Shown in pieces: positions 53,712 to 62,411 of a stretch of DNA of 64,000 nucleotides. Under the pieces are notes generated by a model. The model worked only from the letters and a program-made list of their open reading frames with translations, was not told the origin of the DNA and searched no databases. Each line of letters opens with the position of its first letter. The stretch's first letter is position 1. A program made the position numbers and the translations under genes. This DNA is from Hinthialibacter sp964556895 (GTDB lineage Bacteria; Hinthialibacterota; Hinthialibacteria; Hinthialibacterales; Hinthialibacteraceae): NCBI GenBank assembly GCA_964556895.1, contig CAZKYC010000010.1, forward strand, positions 11,792-75,791, read 5' to 3'.

Positions 53712-55169
53712 ATGAAAATACAATCACAGTCGTCGTTCCCAGCCCGGATCAAGCAGTTCGTGGTGTTTGCGGTCAAAGGCCAGACCATCCAAGCGCCCGC
53801 GCCGCAGTTACGCGATGCGATAAAAAACGCAGTGAAATTCAAACAGTTCAGCGGCGATGAGGGCGAGAGTCTCGCGCTGACCGAGGCCGATTCTGTGGTG
53901 GTGTTGGTGGGTTGCGGCGAAAAGCCCGAAGCCTTGAACCAACGCGCCATTGGGGTGGCGACCAAGTGTGCGCTTCAAACCAGGCCGCTGTCGTCTAAAT
54001 CGCCAGTAGGCATTGTCCCATACCGCGACAATGAAACCTGGCTGCGCGGCGTGGTCGACGGCGCCCAACTCGGCCTCTACACCTGGGACAAATACCTGAG
54101 CAAAAAAGACGATCCGTCGCCGATGAACTATTCGCTGACCATTAAAACCAAAAATGCGAAGCTCGTCAATCAACTGTCCACCGTCGCCAGCGGCGTCAAC
54201 CTGGCCCGCGACATGGCCAACGAAAACGCTGACACGGCCCACTCAAAATTTATCGAAGCCCAAGTCAAAAAACTCACCCGCGGCGACAAACGCTGTAAGG
54301 TCGAGGTGCTCAACCGCGCCCAACTGAAGGCCAAAGGCCTGGGGCTTCACCTGGCGGTCAACCAGGGCAGCAACAAAGAGCCCAAACTGATCATCGTCAC
54401 CTATCGCGGCGGCAAAAAAAGCGACCCGTTCGTGGCCTTGGTCGGCAAGGGACTCACCTTCGACACTGGCGGCCTCAATCTGAAGCCGACTGGCGGCATG
54501 GAAGACATGCGCTACGACATGTGCGGCGCGGCGGCGGTCACGGGCACGCTGCACAACACATTGAAATTAAACCTCGAAGTCAACGCCTACTTCGTTCTCG
54601 GCGTCGCTGAAAACGCGATTGGGTCAAATTCATATAAGCCCGGCGATGTGTTCACGAGTTACTGCGGCAAGACAGTCGAAATCGGCAATACCGACGCCGA
54701 AGGCCGCCTAGTGCTCGCTGACGCCAACTGTTACGTCGCCAAAACCTATAAGCCGTCAGCCATCATCAATATCGCCACGCTGACGGGCGCGGTGGTGATT
54801 GCGCTTGGCTATGAACACACCGGGCTGATGAGCACTGACGACAAACTGGCCAATGCGCTGCTCAAAGCGGCCCAGACCAGCGACGACCGCGCCTGGCGGC
54901 TGCCGATGTATCCCGAACTCAAAGAACACGTCAAAAGCCCCATCGCCGATATCAAAAATATCGGCCTGAAACGCGTAGCAGGCACGCTCTCAGCGGGCGA
55001 ATTTCTGCGCCAGTTCGCCCAACATTATGACGAAACCCTGCCCTGGGCGCATCTCGACATCGCCGGGACCGCCAAGCCGGATATGGAAGTAGGCTACCTG
55101 CCCGCCAGCGGCGCCGGAGCGGGCGTTCGCTTGTTGACCGAATATTTAAACAGCCTGGGCGGCTCCTGA
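53712..55169 (+). CDS. pepA: Leucyl aminopeptidase (M17 family)
   Basis: A hexameric Zn/Mn exopeptidase that releases N-terminal residues from peptides in the cytoplasm. The 485-residue protein has the weakly conserved N-terminal domain, then the catalytic domain with VGKGLTFDTGGLNLKP (metal Lys and Asp), GGMEDMRYDMCGAAAV, the family signature NTDAEGRLVLADA (about residues 325-337), and PMYPELKEHVKSPIADIKN. All ligand positions I can identify are present. DAHP synthase follows after about 65 bases. Confidence 0.94.
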   Translation: MKIQSQSSFPARIKQFVVFAVKGQTIQAPAPQLRDAIKNAVKFKQFSGDEGESLALTEADSVVVLVGCGEKPEALNQRAIGVATKCALQTRPLSSKSPVGIVPYRDNETWLRGVVDGAQLGLYTWDKYLSKKDDPSPMNYSLTIKTKNAKLVNQLSTVASGVNLARDMANENADTAHSKFIEAQVKKLTRGDKRCKVEVLNRAQLKAKGLGLHLAVNQGSNKEPKLIIVTYRGGKKSDPFVALVGKGLTFDTGGLNLKPTGGMEDMRYDMCGAAAVTGTLHNTLKLNLEVNAYFVLGVAENAIGSNSYKPGDVFTSYCGKTVEIGNTDAEGRLVLADANCYVAKTYKPSAIINIATLTGAVVIALGYEHTGLMSTDDKLANALLKAAQTSDDRAWRLPMYPELKEHVKSPIADIKNIGLKRVAGTLSAGEFLRQFAQHYDETLPWAHLDIAGTAKPDMEVGYLPASGAGAGVRLLTEYLNSLGGS

Positions 55170-55233
55170 TGCTTCGCTTTTTGAGCGCAGGCGGTACAAT
55201 ACTGGCTTTCTAATTGGAGTTTTGGAGGAACGC

Positions 55234-56304
55234 ATGTCAGACGCCGCCGTCAATCTAACCCGCGAAACGCAGGACCTTCACGTCATCGACGCTCAGCCGT
55301 TGCTGCCGCCGGTGGAACTCAAGCGCGAGCTGCCCATCAGCGACGCCAGCGCCGAGACCGTCATTCAATCGCGGCTCGCGATCAAAAAAATGTTGATCGA
55401 CAAAGACCCGCGCCTGTTGCTCATCATCGGGCCGTGCTCGATTCATGATGAAAAAAGCGCCATCGAATACGCCGAACGCCTCAAAGCGCTGAGCGACAAC
55501 GTCAGCGATGTGTTTCTCGTCGCCATGCGCGTCTATTTCGAAAAACCACGAACCACAACCGGTTGGAAAGGGCTCATTAACGATCCCCATATCGACGGCT
55601 CGCTCGACATCGTCCACGGCCTTCACAAAGCGCGCGAGTTATTGCGAACGATTACTGACATGGGGCTGCCCACGGCGACTGAGTTCTTAGACCCGATCAT
55701 TCCACAATATATATCCGACCTCATCAGCTGGGCGGCGATTGGCGCCCGCACCACCGAGTCGCAGACACACCGCGAAATGGCCAGCGGGCTTTCCATGCCG
55801 GTCGGATTCAAGAACAACACCGACGGCAACCTTCAGGTTGCGTTCAACGCCCTACAATCCGCCCGAGCGCCGCACAGTTTTCTGGGTATTGATCCTGAAG
55901 GCCGAACGTCCATCTACAAAACAAGCGGAAACCGCTGGGGCCATATCATTCTTCGCGGCGGCGGCGGCAAGGGCAACTACGACCCTGACAGCATTCGCGA
56001 AGCCATCGACGGCCTCAACAAGGCCGGGCTGACGGAGACTGTCATGGTCGACTGCAGCCACGCCAACTCGGGCAAGAAAATTGAAAATCAGGAAATCGTC
56101 TGGAAAGACTGCATTCAACAACGCGTCGGCGGCAACAAAGCGATTCTGGGCCTGATGCTTGAAAGCCACCTCAACGCCGGAAGCCAACAAATCCCAGAGA
56201 ACCTGGATGACCTGCAATACGGCGTTTCGATCACTGACGCATGCATCAATTGGGACACCACGGAAACGCTTGTCACTTGGGCGTATGAACAGTGTAAGGC
56301 GTAA
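55234..56304 (+). CDS. 3-deoxy-7-phosphoheptulonate synthase, class I (AroF/G/H type)
   Basis: The first step of the shikimate pathway: phosphoenolpyruvate plus erythrose-4-phosphate to DAHP. ATG 55234 with GGAGG five bases upstream gives 356 residues, near the E. coli enzymes (350-356). Motifs are LLIIGPCSIHD (metal Cys), MRVYFEKPRTTTGWKG (PEP site), AIGARTTESQTHREMASGLSMPVGFKN, and MVDCSHANSGK (metal His). The N-terminal PLLPPVELKRELPIS segment resembles that of the feedback-regulated enzymes, so aromatic amino acid inhibition is plausible. It is convergent with the next gene, with two bases between stops. Confidence 0.95.
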   Translation: MSDAAVNLTRETQDLHVIDAQPLLPPVELKRELPISDASAETVIQSRLAIKKMLIDKDPRLLLIIGPCSIHDEKSAIEYAERLKALSDNVSDVFLVAMRVYFEKPRTTTGWKGLINDPHIDGSLDIVHGLHKARELLRTITDMGLPTATEFLDPIIPQYISDLISWAAIGARTTESQTHREMASGLSMPVGFKNNTDGNLQVAFNALQSARAPHSFLGIDPEGRTSIYKTSGNRWGHIILRGGGGKGNYDPDSIREAIDGLNKAGLTETVMVDCSHANSGKKIENQEIVWKDCIQQRVGGNKAILGLMLESHLNAGSQQIPENLDDLQYGVSITDACINWDTTETLVTWAYEQCKA

Positions 56305-56306
56305 AT

Positions 56307-57203
56307 TCAGGGCGTTTTCTTAAGCAAAGCCACCACGTTCGCCACTGGCCGCTCGCGTCCGGGCTGGCCGGGGACAGCATAATCAGACGGGCGGTTCACA
56401 ATTTCGTTTTGAATAATCATCGTAGACGAACCGCCCCCGTCGAGGTTGAGCGCGCAGACCGCCCCCTGGGCGGTAAAAAGGTCCGCTAATTCGGGCAGGG
56501 TCACGCCAGCGCTCCATTCAGGCTGGCGGCCATCAATTACAACAAGCAACACGTCTCCATTCTCAGACAATCCAATTGCCGTGCGCGGCGCCCGTTGTTC
56601 GATATTAAAATTGAGCGCAAATTGTTTGGTTTGCGATGCGGCGTTGTTGACCAAAATCGGCCCGGCGCCAATTACGGCGTGGCAATCATTCCACCCCGGT
56701 TTCTTCGTCTTGATTTGATCGTCGATAATATCGTTTGGCGTTATAAAACCGATCAATACCCTATCAGGCGTAAACCCAACCGAGCCTTGGTATTTTCCGC
56801 TGGAGGGCGGCGGGTATAACACCTTGCCATGGGCGACGACCAATCCGGCGGCGCGGGTCGGGTTGACTGAGAAAAACCCGCCGTTCACCACTGCGACCGC
56901 CTGGCTGTTGCGTGAAAAGACCGATGGCTGAACCAGAGCGCCGTAACTGCCGTGGACGCCGAAAATATAATCGCGGTCTACACCCGTAACGCTGAGGATA
57001 TGGGCGCGTATCGGCTGTTCGTTGATGGTGGTGTATAACACGCGCTGATAGGCTAAGCCTGGGGCTGGCTTACGCGTTTCTTCCACCGCGCTCGACGTCC
57101 ACCAGTCGGCCGACGCCGTGGCAGCAAACAGCAGCGCAACGGCGAATACAACCGAAGCGCCAAGCAGCCGTTGAAATGATTGTAGGGCCAATGTTGTTTT
57201 CAT
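56307..57203 (-). CDS. Exported NAGPA-domain (phosphodiester glycosidase family) protein
   Basis: A 298-residue exported protein with a signal peptide (LLGASVVFAVALLFAATASA). The domain (DUF2233/NAGPA, phosphodiester alpha-GlcNAcase type) has VVNGGFFSVNPTRAAGLVV, PRTAIGLSENGDVLLVVIDGRQ, and ALNLDGGGSSTM, the family's most conserved motif. Bacterial homologues act on or bind cell-wall glycans. The start is at 57203, where ATG leads directly into the signal; the upstream GTG 57212 adds three residues. The substrate is unknown. Confidence 0.87.
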   Translation of the reverse strand: MKTTLALQSFQRLLGASVVFAVALLFAATASADWWTSSAVEETRKPAPGLAYQRVLYTTINEQPIRAHILSVTGVDRDYIFGVHGSYGALVQPSVFSRNSQAVAVVNGGFFSVNPTRAAGLVVAHGKVLYPPPSSGKYQGSVGFTPDRVLIGFITPNDIIDDQIKTKKPGWNDCHAVIGAGPILVNNAASQTKQFALNFNIEQRAPRTAIGLSENGDVLLVVIDGRQPEWSAGVTLPELADLFTAQGAVCALNLDGGGSSTMIIQNEIVNRPSDYAVPGQPGRERPVANVVALLKKTP

Positions 57204-57336
57204 CGTGTTCACATACGCGTTAGATCATTCAATTATAACGCGTGAATATTAAATCTTGGTTCATTCTCAACTATCATAGAAGAAAATACCCGGTATTGTC
57301 GATAACACCAAGCGGGTTATTTGAGGAGTAGGGTCC

Positions 57337-58719
57337 ATGTCAATCGCAGCGTCGTCCACAGTGGTCCATTATTTTCAAACATGCATCAAATGCGGGGCGG
57401 CGTATCCATCCGACCGCTTTACCTATACTTGCACCAAGCCGGATTGCGGTGGATTGCTGCTGGTTGAACGCGATGAAGACTGGATTACTTCGCACGTCGA
57501 TCAAGGCGCCGCCGCCCAACACTATTTCGACGGCATCCGATGGAGCGAAAAAGCCCGCCGGTATCCGACTGGCTCCGGCGTGTTCGCCTGGAAAGACTTC
57601 ATCCTGCCCGGCATTCCTGTTGAGGCCTGTCTCGCCATGTTTGAAGGCAATACCGACTTGTTTGAAACGCCCGACTGGCTTAGAAACGAATTGGGCATCG
57701 GGCCGACCTTCATCAAACTCGAAGGCCAAAACCCCAGCGGCAGTTTTAAAGACCGGGGCATGTCGCTGGCAGTCAGCGAAACTCTACGGCTCCAAATGAT
57801 GCACCCCGAACTCGGCATAACCGGCGTCTGTTGCGCATCGACGGGCGACACCTCCGCCGCCGCCGCCGCCTACGCCGCCTATGCGCGAGACCGCTTGCAA
57901 TGCATCATCTTAGTCCCTCACAACAAAATATCGCCCGCCCAGTTAAATCAGGCGATGCAGTTCGGCGCCAAGGTAGTAGCCATTGATTCAGATGAAGGCT
58001 TTGACGGCTGCATGCGTATCATTCAAGACTTCAGCAAGACCCACACCGACCTGGTGTTGGTCAATTCAAAGAACGCGTTTCGCCTGGCGGGCCAAGAAAC
58101 CATCGGCATCGAAATCATGCAAGACCTGCGTTGGCGCGTCCCGCAGTGGATTTCCATCCCTGTCGGCAACGGCGGCAACCTGACCGCACTATTGATTGGC
58201 CTGTTACGGGCGCACAAACACGGCCTGATCGACCGCCTGCCGGGCATTCTCGTTGGCCAGGCCGAAGTCTGCGACACACTGGTTCGCTGGGACGAAAACG
58301 GCCGTACCAAAGACGCCTACAAGCCGGGCAAGTTCCAATTCAGCGTCGCCTCAGCGGCGAACATATGCGACCCGGTTTCGTTCCCACGCATTGAGCGGTT
58401 GCTCGGTTCGTTTGAAATAAAATTCTACCGCGCCAACGAAGACGAAATTCAAGACGCCCAGATGGCGTTCACTCGCAGCGGCGTCGATATCTGCCCTCAA
58501 ACAGGCATCTCGCTCTCCGCCCTGCTCAAAGCCCGCGCCGATGGGACAGTGAAAGAAAGCGACTCCTGCGCCGTGATTAGCACGGCGACTGGCCTCAAGT
58601 TCTCTGAGTCGGCGGTGAAATATCACACCGAAAAAGACGACGCCAAATATCAAAACAAGTTCCGCGTCGCGGCGGGCAGCGTCGAAGCGGTTGAAGAACT
58701 CATTGCGGGTTGGTCATAG
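57337..58719 (+). CDS. thrC: Threonine synthase
   Basis: Converts O-phosphohomoserine to threonine with PLP. The 460-residue protein has an N-terminal zinc-ribbon-like motif (Cys16, Cys19, Cys32, Cys37), seen in one ThrC subgroup, and the catalytic domain with Schiff-base Lys138 in NPSGSFKDRGM, CCASTGDTSAAAAAYAAYA, and IPVGNGGNLTALLIG. GAGGAG lies nine bases before ATG 57337. The 3' end overlaps the convergent SGNH gene by 20 bases. Together with dapA, ilvD and DAHP synthase it indicates an amino-acid prototroph. Confidence 0.94.
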   Translation: MSIAASSTVVHYFQTCIKCGAAYPSDRFTYTCTKPDCGGLLLVERDEDWITSHVDQGAAAQHYFDGIRWSEKARRYPTGSGVFAWKDFILPGIPVEACLAMFEGNTDLFETPDWLRNELGIGPTFIKLEGQNPSGSFKDRGMSLAVSETLRLQMMHPELGITGVCCASTGDTSAAAAAYAAYARDRLQCIILVPHNKISPAQLNQAMQFGAKVVAIDSDEGFDGCMRIIQDFSKTHTDLVLVNSKNAFRLAGQETIGIEIMQDLRWRVPQWISIPVGNGGNLTALLIGLLRAHKHGLIDRLPGILVGQAEVCDTLVRWDENGRTKDAYKPGKFQFSVASAANICDPVSFPRIERLLGSFEIKFYRANEDEIQDAQMAFTRSGVDICPQTGISLSALLKARADGTVKESDSCAVISTATGLKFSESAVKYHTEKDDAKYQNKFRVAAGSVEAVEELIAGWS

Positions 58720-59989
58720 CGTTTTCGCCAGAGTGTGTATTCGAAAGAAGAAACTCGCTGATTGGGTCTGCCATCCAGCCTGCGCCCCACGCGGTCGGGT
58801 GGCAGAAATCCATGAAATAGTCTTCGGCTTTTCGGTCGTGCGCCTTCATATCATCAACAATCAATGGCAATAAATCGAGAGTTAGTTTATCGCCCGCTAT
58901 TGCTATCATCTTTTCCTGCGGCTGGTTCTTGTCAGGGCTGGCCAGTTGAAATTTGTATGGGAACAACAGAATCACAAACTTGGCGCCATTTTCATCACAC
59001 CAGGTTTTCATGAGATCAAGATTCTTGCCGACTGCCTTCCATGCCTTTTCTACTTCATCATGGGCGGGTTGCTTCACCAATGACTGAACATCGAGTTGTT
59101 CTTGATAGACCGCGCTCTGGTGGAGCGTCTTGCCAAACCGAAGTTGGTAGTAGCCCTTTTTGATCATGTAGGCGATGCTGCTGTTTTGATGGACCCAGTC
59201 AATAACCGATGTCTGAATATATGGGGCTGGATTGTCAGCGCCAAAATCGCCAAACCGCTCCGCCGTATAGGTTGGCAACACATCATTCAACACAAAACAA
59301 AATACAATAACATCAGGGTGTAACTTGCCCCATTTATTCTCTAACGCCACACGAGACTGGTATACGCTGTAGCCGGGCACGCCAGCGTTAAGGCTCTGCG
59401 CTGACACGCCGCTTTCAATGAAGCGCTGCTCGACGCTCACCGGAATCGTATTTTTGTATGGCAATCGCAAACCGAATGCCACCGAATCGCCGAGAAACAA
59501 ATATCTCGCGCTGCCTTCAGGTATTACAACCTCACTCTCATCTCCTCGCATTCCAAGCGAGTTGGTCCTGACCGTCACGCCCCCATAATCGACTTCAATT
59601 GACGGTTTGAGCTCCCACTCAAGTTCGTCAGCGGGTTGGTAGATTGCTGCGTCGCGGTAACCAAAATGGGCGAAGGGCCGCAAGGCAAGCTCAAGAAATG
59701 TTAGAAAGAAAAAAACCGATACGATAGAAAGCAGCCCGTTAATCGTCCACTCATTGGCGAGTAAACGCTGCGCCCATTGTCTGGGCAAGACAAACAGATT
59801 GACAACAACAATAAAGCCAGTAAAAGCGATGCAAATGAGTTGGATGGGGTAAAGACGAAATCTCCATTCAGTCGCGAGGCCAGACAAAAAAGAAGGATAA
59901 AAAACCGCGTAACAAATAAACAGAAGCGCAATCAACCACAAGAGCAACGACACAATTCGGGTGAGATTACGCGGCGAATCACTTGGCAT
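58700..59989 (-). CDS. Membrane-anchored SGNH/GDSL hydrolase-like protein
   Basis: A 429-residue protein with two to three N-terminal membrane segments (residues about 10-105), then an extracytoplasmic SGNH domain: block I YLFLGDSVAFGLRLP, NAGVPGYSVYQSRVAL, a block with FVLNDVLPTY, and the C-terminal catalytic pair in DFCHPTAWG. This layout is close to AlgX/DltD-like O-acetyl or lipid hydrolases and bacterial glycan O-acetyltransferases. The substrate is unknown. ATG 59989 is chosen over the TTG one codon earlier. It lies 19 bases downstream of the PNPOx-like gene on the same strand. Confidence 0.8.
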   Translation of the reverse strand: MPSDSPRNLTRIVSLLLWLIALLFICYAVFYPSFLSGLATEWRFRLYPIQLICIAFTGFIVVVNLFVLPRQWAQRLLANEWTINGLLSIVSVFFFLTFLELALRPFAHFGYRDAAIYQPADELEWELKPSIEVDYGGVTVRTNSLGMRGDESEVVIPEGSARYLFLGDSVAFGLRLPYKNTIPVSVEQRFIESGVSAQSLNAGVPGYSVYQSRVALENKWGKLHPDVIVFCFVLNDVLPTYTAERFGDFGADNPAPYIQTSVIDWVHQNSSIAYMIKKGYYQLRFGKTLHQSAVYQEQLDVQSLVKQPAHDEVEKAWKAVGKNLDLMKTWCDENGAKFVILLFPYKFQLASPDKNQPQEKMIAIAGDKLTLDLLPLIVDDMKAHDRKAEDYFMDFCHPTAWGAGWMADPISEFLLSNTHSGENAMTNPQ

Positions 59990-60008
59990 CAAGACGGCCG
60001 GTTCCAGG

Positions 60009-60425
60009 TCACTCGTCGTGAATGGGAATGTTTTTATAATCGAGCGACCAGTCGTTTAACATGCGCACTTCTTTAGGAAAGATCTTGATGAGAATGTAGT
60101 CAGGGTCTTCTAACATGGGCAGCGTGTCTTTTTTGATAGGCAGCGCCTCCCAATCAACATCGCCTTCAAAAATTTCCACCGCCCCCAAGACGCGAAGATG
60201 GCGGTTGGATGTATCTAAAAAACACGCCTCAACCATTGGGTTCTGGCGAATTTGTTTTAACTTGTTGGTATCTTTGTGCGAACACGACCAGATACAAAAG
60301 CCGTCGTTAAAGAGCCGGGTCATAGGGCGAAGCCGTGGTTTGTCTCCATCAACACTGGCGAGAAAGAAAATTCTCACTTCGTCGATGATGCTTAGCGCTT
60401 GGTTGCGAATATCAGTTGAAGACAT
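60009..60425 (-). CDS. Pyridoxamine 5'-phosphate oxidase-fold protein
   Basis: A 138-residue split-barrel protein of the PNPOx-like/general stress protein 26 group, probably binding FMN or a related flavin. ATG 60425 has AGGGTGG five bases upstream. Visible features are IDEVRIFFLASVDGDKPRLRPMTRLF at the N-terminus, the NKLKQIRQNPMVEACFLD strand pair and a C-terminal PDYILIKIFPKEVRML. The true PNP oxidase C-terminal dimer region is missing, so pyridoxal synthesis is unlikely. No partner gives its substrate. Confidence 0.85.
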   Translation of the reverse strand: MSSTDIRNQALSIIDEVRIFFLASVDGDKPRLRPMTRLFNDGFCIWSCSHKDTNKLKQIRQNPMVEACFLDTSNRHLRVLGAVEIFEGDVDWEALPIKKDTLPMLEDPDYILIKIFPKEVRMLNDWSLDYKNIPIHDE

Positions 60426-60593
60426 TGATGCCACCCTTACTGTCGATCCATTAAAAATTTACATAATATAGTCCGAAATGCACAAGAAAAAAAGCGACAG
60501 AACTCACCCTCAATTTTCGGGTTGGCGCCAGTGACATGAGATACACTATAGATAGGCGTAGAATCATATCAGGATGGTTCAGGGGGTGAGGCT

Positions 60594-61340
60594 ATGAGTA
60601 ATATCCAGCAGATCGTAACCCGCCAAATTAACCAGTGGAACCTTGAACGCAAATCCGTTCAAGAACTTCAATCCAGCGATAGTTCAACGGTTGGCATTCG
60701 CGCTGTAGACCAGAAGCCAATTGTCACCTTGTCGCGTGAACGAGGCTGTCGCGGCCAAGAAATCGCCAAGTTGTTGTCTCATGAACTTCAATACGGCCTT
60801 TTCGGGCGGCAAATCATTGATTACATCGCACAACACCTAGGCGTTCGCAGCGAACTGGTTGAGTCGCTGGATGAGAAAGACCGGTCCGAACTCGAACTGT
60901 GGGTGGGTAACCTGTTTTCAGACCACCTTTTTGACCATGACGAATATAGCCACGCGCTATGCGAAGTAATGCGGGCGATCTCGCTCCAGGGTGGATTAGT
61001 CATCATTGGCCGTGGAGCGAATCATATCTTAAAATCCGCCAACGCCTTTCATGTTCGCGTGGTGGCCCCAGTCAAAACACGCATGAGAAACCTGCTCGAA
61101 TTAGAGGGCAAGTCAGAAACTCGCGCCCTAGAAGAAATTAACCGGGTGGATGAAGAGAGAAGACACTTTGTTAAACGCTACTTTAAGCGAGACATCGATA
61201 ACCCGATTGATTATGATCTGGTCATCAACGCCGAGCATTTGCCCATTCACGCCATTACCAAAACAATCATGGCGACGATGAGGGCGCGGGGTTGGTCATT
61301 TGAAAATACGGGCGGCGACAAGCGCCGCCGAAGCGTCTGA
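60594..61340 (+). CDS. Cytidylate kinase-like family protein
   Basis: A 248-residue protein of the cytidylate-kinase-like group (Cytidylate_kin2). After a charged 40-residue extension, PIVTLSRERGCRGQEIAKLLS occupies the P-loop position, but the usual GSGG reads GCRG and no lysine-threonine pair follows. Later come GGLVIIGRGANHIL and the lid-like EEINRVDEERRHFVKRYFKRDI. GTGAGG precedes ATG 60594. The true substrate of this family is not established; nucleoside monophosphate kinase activity is only assumed. A small minus-strand gene converges on it, one base away. Confidence 0.8.
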   Translation: MSNIQQIVTRQINQWNLERKSVQELQSSDSSTVGIRAVDQKPIVTLSRERGCRGQEIAKLLSHELQYGLFGRQIIDYIAQHLGVRSELVESLDEKDRSELELWVGNLFSDHLFDHDEYSHALCEVMRAISLQGGLVIIGRGANHILKSANAFHVRVVAPVKTRMRNLLELEGKSETRALEEINRVDEERRHFVKRYFKRDIDNPIDYDLVINAEHLPIHAITKTIMATMRARGWSFENTGGDKRRRSV

Positions 61341-61341
61341 C

Positions 61342-61488
61342 TCACTTTTTTTTGCTCAGAAACAACGCCAAAATGCGGTCAATGATTGACGGCTTTTTGA
61401 CCTTCATTTGCTTCAAACGGTCTTCATCTACGTCATGGGATACCTGGCGGCGCTTGCCGCTCACTACCCTGAATTGTTCATCTTTCAT
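61342..61488 (-). CDS. 48-residue small basic protein, function unknown
   Basis: An open frame of 48 codons with AGGAG nine bases upstream of ATG 61488. The product is rich in Lys and Arg, with a charged middle (VDEDRLKQMKVKK) and an amphipathic end (KPSIIDRILALFLSKKK) that could bind a membrane surface. It ends one base from the convergent cytidylate-kinase-like gene, with no overlap. I recognise no family. The good ribosome site and coding-like pattern favour a real gene, but its size leaves room for chance. Confidence 0.5.
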   Translation of the reverse strand: MKDEQFRVVSGKRRQVSHDVDEDRLKQMKVKKPSIIDRILALFLSKKK

Positions 61489-61507
61489 CCAATTTGGCTC
61501 CTAATGT

Positions 61508-61591
61508 GTTTGTCAAAATGCTGTGCTGAAAGCGCGCCCGTATCCGCCGCGGCGGACAGCGATAAATACAGATATGGACATTCAATCTGCA
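61508..61591 (+). repeat. Dispersed 84-bp intergenic repeat, family 2, copy 2
   Basis: Second copy of the repeat at 15260-15343, in opposite orientation and exactly the same length. It holds a perfect 14-bp palindrome TCCGCCGCGGCGGA (61543-61556), flanked by AAAGCGCGCCCG and CAGCGATAAATACAG. It lies in the 315-base gap between the small minus-strand gene and folE. The rest of the gap is AT-rich, with a lone TATAAT near 61652 that lacks a -35. Confidence 0.7.
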
Positions 61592-61803
61592 GGGCATTTT
61601 GGCAACGACTACAAACGATAAATATCTAATAATTTTAGACGAATGGAGTATAATACCAGGCTCGACTTCAATTGTCTAAATCATTCATGTTGATTATATT
61701 GAAAAAAATTTACCAAATCCATCAAGTACCGATACACTGTAAGTGAACGCTAAATCGTTCAATTTCGTTGGTTCTTTGAACCATAAGATTGGAGATTTCC
61801 AAT

Positions 61804-62409
61804 ATGCAAATTCGCAATGTTTTACCCATGGAGCGGGACGCAGCCAACGACCCACTTGAAGACATGGTTCGCACCTGGCTTGAAGAGATCGGCGAAGATC
61901 CCGACCGGGAGGGTTTAGTCCGTACGCCGAAACGAGTCGCCAAAGCCTGGCGTTTTTTGAATGATGGTCACGAACAAGACCTAAACACGCTGCTCAACGA
62001 CGCGGTTTTCGATGAAACCATCGATGAGATGGTCGTGTTAAACGATATCTCATTCTTCAGTATGTGCGAACACCACATGCTGCCGTTCTTTGGCCGCGCT
62101 CATGTGGCGTACATCCCCAACGGAAAAGTTGTAGGTCTGTCAAAAATTCCTCGAATCGTCGACATGTTTTCGCGCCGGTTGCAGTTACAAGAGCGTCTGA
62201 CCCAACAAATCGCCGAGGCGCTCAACCAAGCAGTCGAACCGCGCGGCGTCGCCGTCGTCACCGAAGCGCAGCACATGTGCATGATGATGCGCGGCGTCCA
62301 AAAGGTCGGCGTTGACACCCGCGCCAGCGCCATGTTGGGCGTATTTCGCGAGAACCACGCCACCCGGGCGGAATTTTTGAGCATGTTGCCAAAACCAAAA
62401 CAAGCGTAA
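61804..62409 (+). CDS. folE: GTP cyclohydrolase I
   Basis: Opens the imidazole ring of GTP to make 7,8-dihydroneopterin triphosphate, the entry to folate and other pterins. ATG 61804 has GGAG nine bases upstream; TTG 61789 is rejected. The 201-residue protein has the zinc ligands Cys88, His91 (FFSMCEHHMLPFFG) and Cys159 (EAQHMCMMMRG), plus GLSKIPRIVDMFSRRLQLQERLT. This is the type IA enzyme. An SDR gene follows after two bases, then a PTPS gene, so the three are one operon. Confidence 0.97.
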   Translation: MQIRNVLPMERDAANDPLEDMVRTWLEEIGEDPDREGLVRTPKRVAKAWRFLNDGHEQDLNTLLNDAVFDETIDEMVVLNDISFFSMCEHHMLPFFGRAHVAYIPNGKVVGLSKIPRIVDMFSRRLQLQERLTQQIAEALNQAVEPRGVAVVTEAQHMCMMMRGVQKVGVDTRASAMLGVFRENHATRAEFLSMLPKPKQA

Positions 62410-62411
62410 CC

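Noticed and set aside
61408..61629. 73-codon plus-strand frame
   Set aside because: No ribosome site; it runs antisense to the better-supported 48-residue gene and through the 84-bp repeat.
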